Below are positions 1 to 6,162 of a stretch of DNA of 8,843 bases, piece after piece (within the stretch, counting starts at the first letter, position 1; every line of letters starts with the position of its first letter). Location of the stretch: assembly GCA_030837935.1 (NCBI GenBank), contig JAUQXU010000420.1, forward strand, positions 1 through 8,843. Direction: 5' to 3'. Under the pieces are notes generated by a model, which searched no databases, was not told the origin of the DNA, and saw only the letters and a program-made list of their open reading frames with translations. This stretch comes from Candidatus Brocadia sp. (lineage in GTDB: Bacteria > Planctomycetota > Brocadiia > Brocadiales > Brocadiaceae). The translations under genes were made by a program, and so were the position numbers.

Positions 1-40
1 CAAATTGATAACGTATGCAATATTTCCGACAGTTTTTGAA

Positions 41-1405
41 TCAAAGCCCCGGATAACAACTTGTGCCGTGTTCGTACACATCTATGCCAGAACGCTCAAC
101 ATTGACAGGTACCCGAAGGCCGAGCATGCGTTTCATAATAAAGAAAAATAAGAACCCTACAGAAAAACACCATGCCACTAAGGTAATACATGCAATAAAC
201 TGTGCTAATAACTGCCAACCAGAACCTGTAATCAACCCCTTCACGCCTCCATAAGTTCCGTCAGAAAAGATTCCAACCGAAAGCAAGCCCCAGAGCCCAT
301 TTGCTCCATGAACTGAAATGGCACCTACGGGGTCATCGACCTTTAATTTACTTTCGATAATATAAAGGGAAATTCTTGTAATCAAACTAGCAACAATTCC
401 TATGATAATTGCAGCCCAATGTGGTACATATGCTCCGGATGCCGTGATTGCCACACAACCTGCCAGCGCACCATTGCAGGTCATAATAACATCAGACTTT
501 TTTGTCATACAAAATGAAAGATAGAGCAGGGTAACGGCTCCTGATGCGGCAGCCAAAAAGGTATTTACCGCTATGATAGATACCCGAAGCTCTGTAACTG
601 CAAGCGTACTGCCCGCGTTAAAGCCAAACCATCCAAACATTAAGGTAAGGGTGCCTATTACGATGTAAAGCATATTATGGCCGTGGATTACGTTCGGACT
701 GCCATCGGGATTATATTTTCCATACCGTGGTCCTACCATCCATGCTGCAACAAATGCAATCAAACCACCTATTCCATGCACTACCCCGGAACCGGCAAAA
801 TCCCTTGCGCCTACTCCAAATGGCAGCATCTCCAACCACCCCTTACCCCACATCCAGTGTCCAAATATGGGATAAAGCACACCACACAAAAAGACACTAT
901 AAAGTACATGTGCATGGAATTTAAACCTTTCTGCCACAGCACCCGTAACAATGGTACAGGCAGTGGCAGCAAACATGATTTGAAACATCCAGAGCATCGC
1001 CGTCGAAACGTCGTAGGAATTACCCAGTAATAAAAATCCACTATAACCAACAAATGGGTTTCCGCTGGACAGACCCGGGGTGAGTTTTGAACCACCAAAC
1101 ATAAGGGCAAAACCAACAAGCCAAAAGACCAGTGCGCCGACACAAAAATCAACAAAACTCATCGCCAGATAGTTGAGTGTGTTTTTCTTTTGGACAAAGC
1201 CTGCGCCAAGGAAGGTAAATCCTGCCTGCATATTAAATACTAAAAAGGCGCTGAGTAACGTCCATGCAAAGTTTACGGAAAATTTTAATCCCTGTATGCT
1301 TTCAGAATAGGTATGGGATCCGCTGGGATCTCCGGCATATACATTGTTTGCCGGGTAAACTAATATCCCACTGAGGAGAATGAATATAAAAGCATGTCTT
1401 TTCAA
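41..1405 (-). CDS. amtB: Ammonium channel/transporter, Amt/MEP/Rh family (last gene of the amt-PII-amt cluster)
   Basis: Inner-membrane trimeric channel that conducts ammonium. The conserved pore residues are visible. Numbering here is from an upstream ATG at 1459; subtract 18 for the start chosen here. They are the Phe gate in FQIMF (F163), GAVAER after it, W204 in HWMWG, D220 in DFAG, the twin histidines H228 (VVHG) and H384 (SVHG), and WFGFNAGS with W277, F280 and S284. I chose the TTG at 1405 because GGAAG lies 7 nt before it and because it gives a normal signal peptide (MKRHAFIF...NNVYA, then GDPSG). The ATG at 1459 has no ribosome site and would translate a 12-bp hairpin into an odd N-terminus. 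The protein is about 454 residues and ends right after the family's HG...CY motif, with no tail. It follows the PII gene by 87 nt and is probably co-transcribed with it. Identity is near certain; the start is about 70% sure. Confidence 0.95.
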   Translation of the reverse strand: MKRHAFIFILLSGILVYPANNVYAGDPSGSHTYSESIQGLKFSVNFAWTLLSAFLVFNMQAGFTFLGAGFVQKKNTLNYLAMSFVDFCVGALVFWLVGFALMFGGSKLTPGLSSGNPFVGYSGFLLLGNSYDVSTAMLWMFQIMFAATACTIVTGAVAERFKFHAHVLYSVFLCGVLYPIFGHWMWGKGWLEMLPFGVGARDFAGSGVVHGIGGLIAFVAAWMVGPRYGKYNPDGSPNVIHGHNMLYIVIGTLTLMFGWFGFNAGSTLAVTELRVSIIAVNTFLAAASGAVTLLYLSFCMTKKSDVIMTCNGALAGCVAITASGAYVPHWAAIIIGIVASLITRISLYIIESKLKVDDPVGAISVHGANGLWGLLSVGIFSDGTYGGVKGLITGSGWQLLAQFIACITLVAWCFSVGFLFFFIMKRMLGLRVPVNVERSGIDVYEHGTSCYPGL

Positions 1406-1429
1406 TTCAATGCTTCCATGAAAATTGCC

Positions 1430-1460
1430 GATGCTGCCCCGCAACTCCCGGGGCAGCATC
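1430..1460 (-). other. Intercistronic hairpin between the PII gene and the second amt
   Basis: A perfect 12-bp inverted repeat (GATGCTGCCCCG at 1430-1441, CGGGGCAGCATC at 1449-1460) encloses a 7-nt loop. On the minus-strand transcript the stem is GC-rich and is followed by GGCAATTTTC, so the U-tract is only four long. That makes it a weak terminator at best. It could partly terminate the transcript, protect the amt-PII mRNA from 3' exonucleases, or mark a processing site, and so set the PII:second-Amt ratio. The pairing is seen directly; its function is inferred. Confidence 0.7.
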
Positions 1461-1492
1461 AGCCATATAAAAGTTAACTTATATTACTTACT

Positions 1493-1831
1493 TTAAACCG
1501 CAGACTCGCCCGACTCTTTTGTGCGAATACGATATACGTTTTCCACATTGAAAACAAATATCTTTCCGTCACCGATGCTCCCCGTCTGCGCCTCATTGAT
1601 AATAGTATTAACAATCTTTTCCACGTCGGTGTCCTTAACGGTGATCTCGATCTTAATTTTTGAAAGGAGATCAACTCTGTATCTTCTTCCGCGCCATACC
1701 TCGCTGATACCCTTTTGGCTGCCGTGCCCTTTCACCTCGGTAACGGTCATCCCGGGATAACCCAATTCAGTCAGGGCATCTCTGACAATATTAAATTTCT
1801 CCGGTCTGATTATCGCCTCAATCTTTTTCAT
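1493..1831 (-). CDS. glnK: PII nitrogen regulatory protein, GlnB/GlnK type
   Basis: Trimeric cytoplasmic signal protein that senses 2-oxoglutarate and ATP/ADP and controls Amt channels and other nitrogen targets. It has 112 residues and aligns with E. coli GlnB without gaps. Conserved residues include the TVTEVKG start of the T-loop (29-35), Q39, R47, Y51 (the uridylylation tyrosine), K58 (2-oxoglutarate contact), the B-loop TGSIGDGK (83-90) and RIR at 101-103 (nucleotide phosphates). The T-loop tip is unusual: W46 replaces Tyr, and R49-R50 replace the usual Ala/Ser-Glu, making it more basic. The ATG at 1831 has a strong GGAGG 6 nt upstream. It starts 58 nt after the first amt and is sandwiched between two amt genes, which favours a GlnK role (Amt gating). 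I cannot exclude that it is one of several GlnB-like paralogues. Confidence 0.96.
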   Translation of the reverse strand: MKKIEAIIRPEKFNIVRDALTELGYPGMTVTEVKGHGSQKGISEVWRGRRYRVDLLSKIKIEITVKDTDVEKIVNTIINEAQTGSIGDGKIFVFNVENVYRIRTKESGESAV

Positions 1832-1889
1832 GAAAAACCTCCATCATTAAGTTAAATGCTTTCAATTACTTCAATAGCTACAATAAATC

Positions 1890-3452
1890 TTACTTCTTAT
1901 TCGTCTTCTCTTTTTTTATTGCTGCATATACCCATCGACCCAGTTTTTCGGAATAAATCTTTTCTCTCTCTTTATCCCTGCTCATTGCTTGTTCAAGGAT
2001 AGAGACTTGTTCTTTTTCCTTCTGTAAATCCTCTCGGGTGAATTCCTCCGATACAGGTGTAAAGAATTTCTCTTCTGCAATATAACATGGTGAACCATGT
2101 ATATGCATATCTGTGCCCTCGAACTCGACAAGTTCAGATACCCGTATCCCTATGGTATATTTCAGACCAAAAAATATTGCAGCTCCCCATGCAACTGCCC
2201 ATGCGATGGCGACTACCGTTCCGATGAATTGGGCAAGTAATTGGCCGCCCTGTCCTGTTATTAAACCACTTACGCCACCGTAGGTGCCGTCTGCAAAGAT
2301 ACCCACAGCAAGCATACCCCATATACCATTTGCTGCATGGACCGCTACAGCACCAAGCGGGTCGTCAACCTTAAACTTTACCTCAACAAGCCATACGGCG
2401 GCTCTCATAATCAAACCGGAAAGAAGTCCAATAACAGCAGCGGCCCATGGGGCAACGTACGCGCATGGCGCTGTAACAGCTACTAATCCAGCCAATGCTC
2501 CATTACAGATGAAAGCCACATCAATGTAACCCGTTAATGCCCATTGTAAAAAGAGCATTATAGAAGCGCCAGCAGCAGCAGCAATAAATGTATTGCTTGC
2601 AATAACCGACATACGTAAATCAGTTGCTGCAAGGGTGCTTCCCGCATTGAAACCAAACCAGCCAAAGGCAAGTATCAAGGTACCAATTACAACAAATGTC
2701 ATATTATGACCGGGAATAGCATTGGGCGTTCCATCTGGATTGTATTTGTCACTTCTCGGACCAACTACCCATGCCCCCACCAATGCCATAATTCCACCAA
2801 TTGTATGAACGCAGGCACATCCCGCAAAGTCTTTAACTCCCGCCCCGATGGGAAGCGTGCTTAACCATCCACCACCCCATACCCAGTGTCCATAGACGGG
2901 ATAAATTATACCACACATCAAAATACTATAAACAAGATATGGCACGAATTTCATCCTCGCCGCAACAGCACCTGCGATAATTGAAACAGTTTTCGTTGCA
3001 AACACCATCTGGAAGAGCCAGAACATAATCGTTTGAACATCATATGCATCACCGCAAAGGAAGAACCCATCCCAACCGACAAATGCATTGCCACCATCAA
3101 GTCCTGGACAAAGCTTAGAACCACCGAACATCAAGGCAAAGCCAAAAAGGAAAAAAACGATTGCTCCCAATGTGCCATCAATAAGGCAATGAGCCAGATA
3201 ACCAAGCATGTTCTTTTGTTTTAAAAAGCCACCTAAAAAGGCAAATCCCGCCTGCATGCTAAATACTAAAAAAGCAGCGACTAATGTCCATGTAAAATTT
3301 ATGGAATATTTTAACCCCCCAATACTATCTGAATATGTAGCAGAACCATTTGGATCGCCGGCTTCAACGATTCCCAGGCCGAAGGTAAATATTCCAAGGG
3401 TTATCAACAACAACCACACACTCATTACTATTTTATTAGAAAAGAATTTCAT
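1890..3452 (-). CDS. amt: Ammonium channel/transporter, Amt family, with a long charged C-terminal tail (first gene of the cluster)
   Basis: Inner-membrane ammonium channel of 520 residues, longer than the usual 400-470. It has a signal peptide (to about residue 31, then GDPNG) and 11 predicted membrane spans. Pore residues are present: F151 (FQMVF), W192, D208 (DFAG), twin histidines H216 (CVHT) and H372 (AVHA), and W265, F268 and S272 in WFGFNAGS. Two oddities sit in the third span. A lysine (K154) lies one turn past the Phe gate, and the near-universal Glu of GAxAER is alanine (GAVAAR, A165). After the normal family end (HGSPCY, about 457) comes a roughly 60-residue cytoplasmic tail, rich in Lys and Glu, with a likely coiled coil at about 471-505. 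The ATG at 3452 has AAAGG 9 nt upstream and GGGAGG further up. It resembles the second Amt at about half of positions by eye. Confidence 0.96.
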   Translation of the reverse strand: MKFFSNKIVMSVWLLLITLGIFTFGLGIVEAGDPNGSATYSDSIGGLKYSINFTWTLVAAFLVFSMQAGFAFLGGFLKQKNMLGYLAHCLIDGTLGAIVFFLFGFALMFGGSKLCPGLDGGNAFVGWDGFFLCGDAYDVQTIMFWLFQMVFATKTVSIIAGAVAARMKFVPYLVYSILMCGIIYPVYGHWVWGGGWLSTLPIGAGVKDFAGCACVHTIGGIMALVGAWVVGPRSDKYNPDGTPNAIPGHNMTFVVIGTLILAFGWFGFNAGSTLAATDLRMSVIASNTFIAAAAGASIMLFLQWALTGYIDVAFICNGALAGLVAVTAPCAYVAPWAAAVIGLLSGLIMRAAVWLVEVKFKVDDPLGAVAVHAANGIWGMLAVGIFADGTYGGVSGLITGQGGQLLAQFIGTVVAIAWAVAWGAAIFFGLKYTIGIRVSELVEFEGTDMHIHGSPCYIAEEKFFTPVSEEFTREDLQKEKEQVSILEQAMSRDKEREKIYSEKLGRWVYAAIKKEKTNKK

Positions 3453-3620
3453 AAAGTTAGCCCTTTCCTCCCAAAATACTATCTTTTATACAAATTAATT
3501 ACAACAGTATTAGATAAATTATTTTTATATTTTCTCTATCTTCCCACCTCCTTCCGATATGTTTTCATTCAAGTATACTATTCTGAAAAGGAAAAAATAT
3601 TACGTCAAGACAGATGGAAT

Positions 3621-3644
3621 ACGGCTAAACGGCTACGACTAAAC
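3621..3644. repeat. Short tandem repeat, possible regulator site
   Basis: ACGGCTAA and ACGGCTAC follow each other directly at 3621-3636, with the related GACTAAAC at 3637-3644. If the sigma-54-like element is used, this lies just past its start point (about 3646), inside the amt leader. It could be an operator or chance; only the repetition is seen. Confidence 0.35.
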
Positions 3645-3657
3645 TAATCTAAAAGGC

Positions 3658-3672
3658 GCAATTATTATTCCA
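3658..3672 (-). promoter_or_regulatory. Candidate sigma-54 (-24/-12) promoter for the amt-PII-amt operon
   Basis: On the minus strand this reads TGGAAT, 5 nt, TTGC. The invariant GG and GC are exactly 10 nt apart, as in the consensus TGGCAC-N5-TTGC, with C-to-A and C-to-T changes in the -24 box. Transcription would start near 3646, giving a leader of about 190 nt to the ATG at 3452. Nitrogen-controlled amt/glnK operons are commonly sigma-54 dependent, which raises the prior. I saw no clear NtrC-type activator palindrome upstream. Confidence 0.45.
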
Positions 3673-3980
3673 ATAGCAAATTATCATCGTTTCTCAAGCC
3701 ATTATATGCTATACTCAATTAGTATTTATATTTATTTACAACAAATAGATATAACTTATTATTAATCAGCTCAATCTCACAGTCTATGTAATCAATTTAA
3801 AACATTGGCATTGTATAGTATTCTCCGGGGATTAATTCTTTTTTTTACATAATATAGTTCAGAAACGGGATTTACAATATCTTTTCGAAATACCAGACCT
3901 ACTGGCCTATTTCAGCCATAACGAATGATTTCTCTTACCTCTTCAGTTTGCTCTATAGTTTCATATTTTTAAAATTTTCG

Positions 3981-4009
3981 TTCACAAATAGTCTAATTTT
4001 TGGTAAAAG
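3981..4009 (+). promoter_or_regulatory. Candidate sigma-70-type promoter for the structured RNA and moxR operon
   Basis: TTCACA (3981-3986, 5 of 6 to TTGACA), a 17-bp spacer, then TAAAAG (4004-4009, 4 of 6 to TATAAT), preceded by TG in the extended -10 position (TGG at 4001-4003). The predicted start, about 4015-4017, falls at the foot of the downstream stem, which is the main reason to believe it. The surrounding AT-rich sequence makes chance matches common. Confidence 0.4.
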
Positions 4010-4014
4010 TAATA

Positions 4015-4100
4015 GCGCGTCGGTGTTGGGGAAAAGCCTTGGTAGTAATTCGCTCAGTTTTGGGCTTATCTGAGCAGCTTCAACACCGTCGCTCTTTTTA
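4015..4100 (+). ncRNA. Putative structured RNA (leader/attenuator or small RNA) before moxR
   Basis: An outer stem pairs 4017-4028 with 4081-4092 (11 of 12 pairs, one T-T mismatch), extendable by G-T, G-T and G-C pairs at 4029-4031/4078-4080. Inside, GCTCAG (4052-4057) pairs with CTGAGC (4070-4075) around a 12-nt loop. That loop carries GGGCTT (4062-4067), complementary to AAGCCT (4034-4039) in the junction, allowing a 6-pair pseudoknot. The outer stem is followed at once by TCTTTTTATTT, like an intrinsic terminator, and the moxR ATG is only 21 nt beyond the stem. It may be a small RNA with its own terminator or a ligand-responsive or protein-responsive attenuator of the moxR operon. I do not recognise a known riboswitch, SRP RNA, 6S RNA or tRNA in it. 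Pairings are seen; function is inferred. Confidence 0.55.
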
Positions 4101-4113
4101 TTTATTATTTATT

Positions 4114-5127
4114 ATGACTCCAACTGAAACCGAAAAGACAGACCGTCAAGCTATCGAAAAGATAGTAAACGGCCGTCATAAGATAAAAAAAGAAATTGCA
4201 AAGGTCATTATAGGACAGGAAGAAGTTATTGATTCTCTCCTTATCGCTCTCTTTTGCAAAGGACATTGTCTTTTTGTGGGGGTGCCTGGACTTGCCAAAA
4301 CGCTCCTTGTCAGTACCCTTGCAGATGTTTTAAATTTGAAGTTTAACCGTATCCAGTTCACTCCCGATCTTATGCCTGCTGACATTACCGGAACGGATAT
4401 CTTAGAACAAGATCATGCTACGGGAAAAAGGTTTTTCAAGTTTATTAAGGGCCCGATCTTTTCCAATATTCTCCTTGCTGATGAAATTAACCGTACACCA
4501 CCGAAAACACAAGCAGCGTTGCTTCAGTCAATGCAGGAATATAAAGTCACGGCCAGCGGGGCCACCTATATCCTCGATCTCCCTTTTATTGTCTTTGCTA
4601 CGCAAAATCCTATCGAACAGGAGGGGACATATCCCTTACCTGAGGCACAATTGGACCGGTTCATGTTTCAAATTGATGTCCAATATCCCTCCAAAGAAGA
4701 AGAAATCGAAATTGTACGAACCACAACATCCGCTTTTAAGCCGATGGTAGATAAGGTGTTTAGTCCTGAAGAAATAATGAACCTTCAAGACTTAGTTACC
4801 AGGGTACCCGTCGCCGATCATGTGCTTGAATATGCCATCAGATTAGTCCGTGGATCAAGACCAACGGACTCGAGTGCTCCCGACTTTATAAAAAAATGGA
4901 TCAGCTGGGGGGCTGGTCCCCGTGCCTCCCAATTTCTTATTCTCGGCGGTAAGGCGCGTGCGTTACTTGATGGCCGGTACGCAGCTACGTGCAACGACGT
5001 GCGGGCAATTGCCAAACCGATCCTACAACACCGCATTATCACGAATTTCAACGCCGAGGCTGAGGGGAAAACATCCTTGCACGTTATCGATCAATTACTT
5101 GATACCATAAAAGAACACTCAAAATAA
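4114..5127 (+). CDS. moxR: MoxR-family AAA+ ATPase
   Basis: Cytoplasmic AAA+ ATPase of 337 residues, the usual MoxR length, thought to act as a chaperone for VWA-domain partners. Visible motifs are Walker A GVPGLAKT (56-63), Walker B NILLADE (118-124), the sensor-1 region FATQNPIEQEGTYPLPEAQ (161-179, N165) with DRF after it, and sensor 2 GPRASQ (268-273). The C-terminal lid domain follows. I chose the ATG at 4114 (MTPTETEK). The frame is open back to a TTG at 4000, but that would translate the RNA-like hairpin region into a sequence unlike any MoxR N-terminus. No Shine-Dalgarno sequence is present; a T/A-rich tract precedes the ATG. It is the first gene of a three-gene operon, 70 nt before the DUF58 gene. 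Identity is certain to family; its exact client is inferred from neighbours. Confidence 0.96.
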   Translation: MTPTETEKTDRQAIEKIVNGRHKIKKEIAKVIIGQEEVIDSLLIALFCKGHCLFVGVPGLAKTLLVSTLADVLNLKFNRIQFTPDLMPADITGTDILEQDHATGKRFFKFIKGPIFSNILLADEINRTPPKTQAALLQSMQEYKVTASGATYILDLPFIVFATQNPIEQEGTYPLPEAQLDRFMFQIDVQYPSKEEEIEIVRTTTSAFKPMVDKVFSPEEIMNLQDLVTRVPVADHVLEYAIRLVRGSRPTDSSAPDFIKKWISWGAGPRASQFLILGGKARALLDGRYAATCNDVRAIAKPILQHRIITNFNAEAEGKTSLHVIDQLLDTIKEHSK

Positions 5128-5197
5128 ATACGCGTTTTGAAAAAAATACCTCATGTAATTCCCCGACAGATTAGTTTGATAAGACAAAATTAGTTTT

Positions 5198-6103
5198 ATG
5201 GCAGAGAATCCTTTTGATCCCGTAACGCTATCAAAGATCGCCAGCATGGAATTACGTGCAAGACTTATTGTGGACGGGGTCTTGTCGGGCATTCACAAAA
5301 GTCCTTACAAGGGTTCCAGTATCGAATTCCTGGAACATAAGGAATATTCTCCAGGCAACGAGATAAAACACATCGATTGGAAAGTGCTGGCGAAGACCGA
5401 CAGATATTATGTCAGGCAATTCGAGGAGGAAACGAATCTCAAGTGTTTTGTATTCCTCGATACCAGCGGGTCAATGGGATATAAATCAACAGGTGTCAGC
5501 AAGTTTGAATATGCCGCTACCCTTGCGGCTTCATTATCCTATTTATTATTAAAACAATCAGACCTTGTTGGGCTTGTCAGTTTTAGCGACAGGGTACTTC
5601 AATATATACCCCCCAGATCCCGCCTTGCACATTTCCATGCCATCCTGAATGCACTGACGGAATCAAAGACTATGGGAAAATCAAATGCCGGTGTCATACT
5701 CAGTGAATTTATCGAAAAGATTGGCCGCCGGTCATTAATCATTATCATATCTGATTTTTTTGACGACACAAAAAAAATAATCCATCAATTAAAATATTTC
5801 CAGTTCAAAAAAAACGAGATTATCTTATTTCAGATACTCGATCCCTACGAACTGACCTTTCCTTTCGAAACGATCACTTTTTTTGAATCTATGGAAGATG
5901 ACAGACGTATTCTGGCAGATCCTAAATCCATTAAGAACCGATATCTTTCTGAGATTAACCACTTTCTTGAAAAATTCAAACAATCCTGCTTTGAAAATCA
6001 GATAGATTACTGGCTCATTAACTCTTCGATACCGTTAGATCAGGCATTGATCAAGTTTCTTGAGAGAAGAGAAAGCGCCCTGCGTTCAATCCGGAAGAGT
6101 TGA
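5198..6103 (+). CDS. DUF58-domain protein with VWA-type fold
   Basis: Soluble protein of 301 residues, partner type of MoxR ATPases. The DUF58 signature EYSPGNEIKHIDWK (49-62) is present, followed by a VWA-like domain whose metal-site (MIDAS) motif is DTSGSM (88-93). A further acidic strand end, IIIISDFFDD (181-190), fits the VWA fold. There is no signal peptide or membrane span. Some DUF58 proteins carry N-terminal membrane helices; this short form lacks them, so it probably works at the cytoplasmic face with the next gene's membrane protein. The ATG at 5198 (MAENPFDP) has no Shine-Dalgarno sequence. It lies between moxR (70 nt before) and the VWA membrane protein (59 nt after), the standard order for this type of operon. 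The molecular function of the family is not established. Confidence 0.93.
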   Translation: MAENPFDPVTLSKIASMELRARLIVDGVLSGIHKSPYKGSSIEFLEHKEYSPGNEIKHIDWKVLAKTDRYYVRQFEEETNLKCFVFLDTSGSMGYKSTGVSKFEYAATLAASLSYLLLKQSDLVGLVSFSDRVLQYIPPRSRLAHFHAILNALTESKTMGKSNAGVILSEFIEKIGRRSLIIIISDFFDDTKKIIHQLKYFQFKKNEIILFQILDPYELTFPFETITFFESMEDDRRILADPKSIKNRYLSEINHFLEKFKQSCFENQIDYWLINSSIPLDQALIKFLERRESALRSIRKS

Positions 6104-6162
6104 TGTAAAATAATTGATATGTATTTTAATTTTTTTATCTTTGATTTTTAACTTTTATAAGT

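Larger units (their letters stand above)
3453..4014. other. AT-rich divergent intergenic region
   Basis: No credible gene or tRNA is seen in these 560 bases between the leftward amt operon and the rightward moxR operon. It holds the sigma-54-like element at 3658-3672, a tandem 8-bp repeat (ACGGCTAA ACGGCTAC, 3621-3636) followed by GACTAAAC, and a promoter-like sequence at 3981-4009. It also holds an isolated, near-perfect Shine-Dalgarno-like AAGGAGGTG on the minus strand (3545-3553), with no start codon at usable spacing. The rest is A/T-rich sequence in which chance promoter matches are expected. Confidence 0.8.

Noticed and set aside
677..1155. Open frames overlapping the amt genes on either strand
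   Set aside because: No family resemblance; they are frame shadows of clearly real amt genes.
1402..1419. Five-codon mini-ORF (ATG at 1419) overlapping the TTG start
   Set aside because: Too short to separate from chance, although its TGA overlaps the TTG.
1406..1459. ATG start at 1459 for the second Amt
   Set aside because: No Shine-Dalgarno sequence, an unnatural pre-signal segment, and it lies within the hairpin; the TTG at 1405 with GGAAG fits better. Kept as an alternative.
3580..3608. Sigma-70-like pair on the minus strand (TTGACG, 17 nt, CAGAAT) before the first amt
   Set aside because: The -10 box is weak and the region is AT-rich; the sigma-54-like element is the better candidate.
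3805..3820. TTGGCATTG on the plus strand as a sigma-54 promoter
   Set aside because: No GC at the -12 position with correct spacing.
4015..4092. 4.5S SRP RNA, tRNA or a known riboswitch for the RNA element
   Set aside because: No SRP GGAAGGAAGCAG core, no cloverleaf, and no riboswitch core sequence that I recognise.
4000..4113. N-terminal extension of MoxR from a TTG at 4000 (38 extra residues)
   Set aside because: It would translate the stem-loop region, has no ribosome site, and MoxR proteins normally begin near the 4114 ATG.
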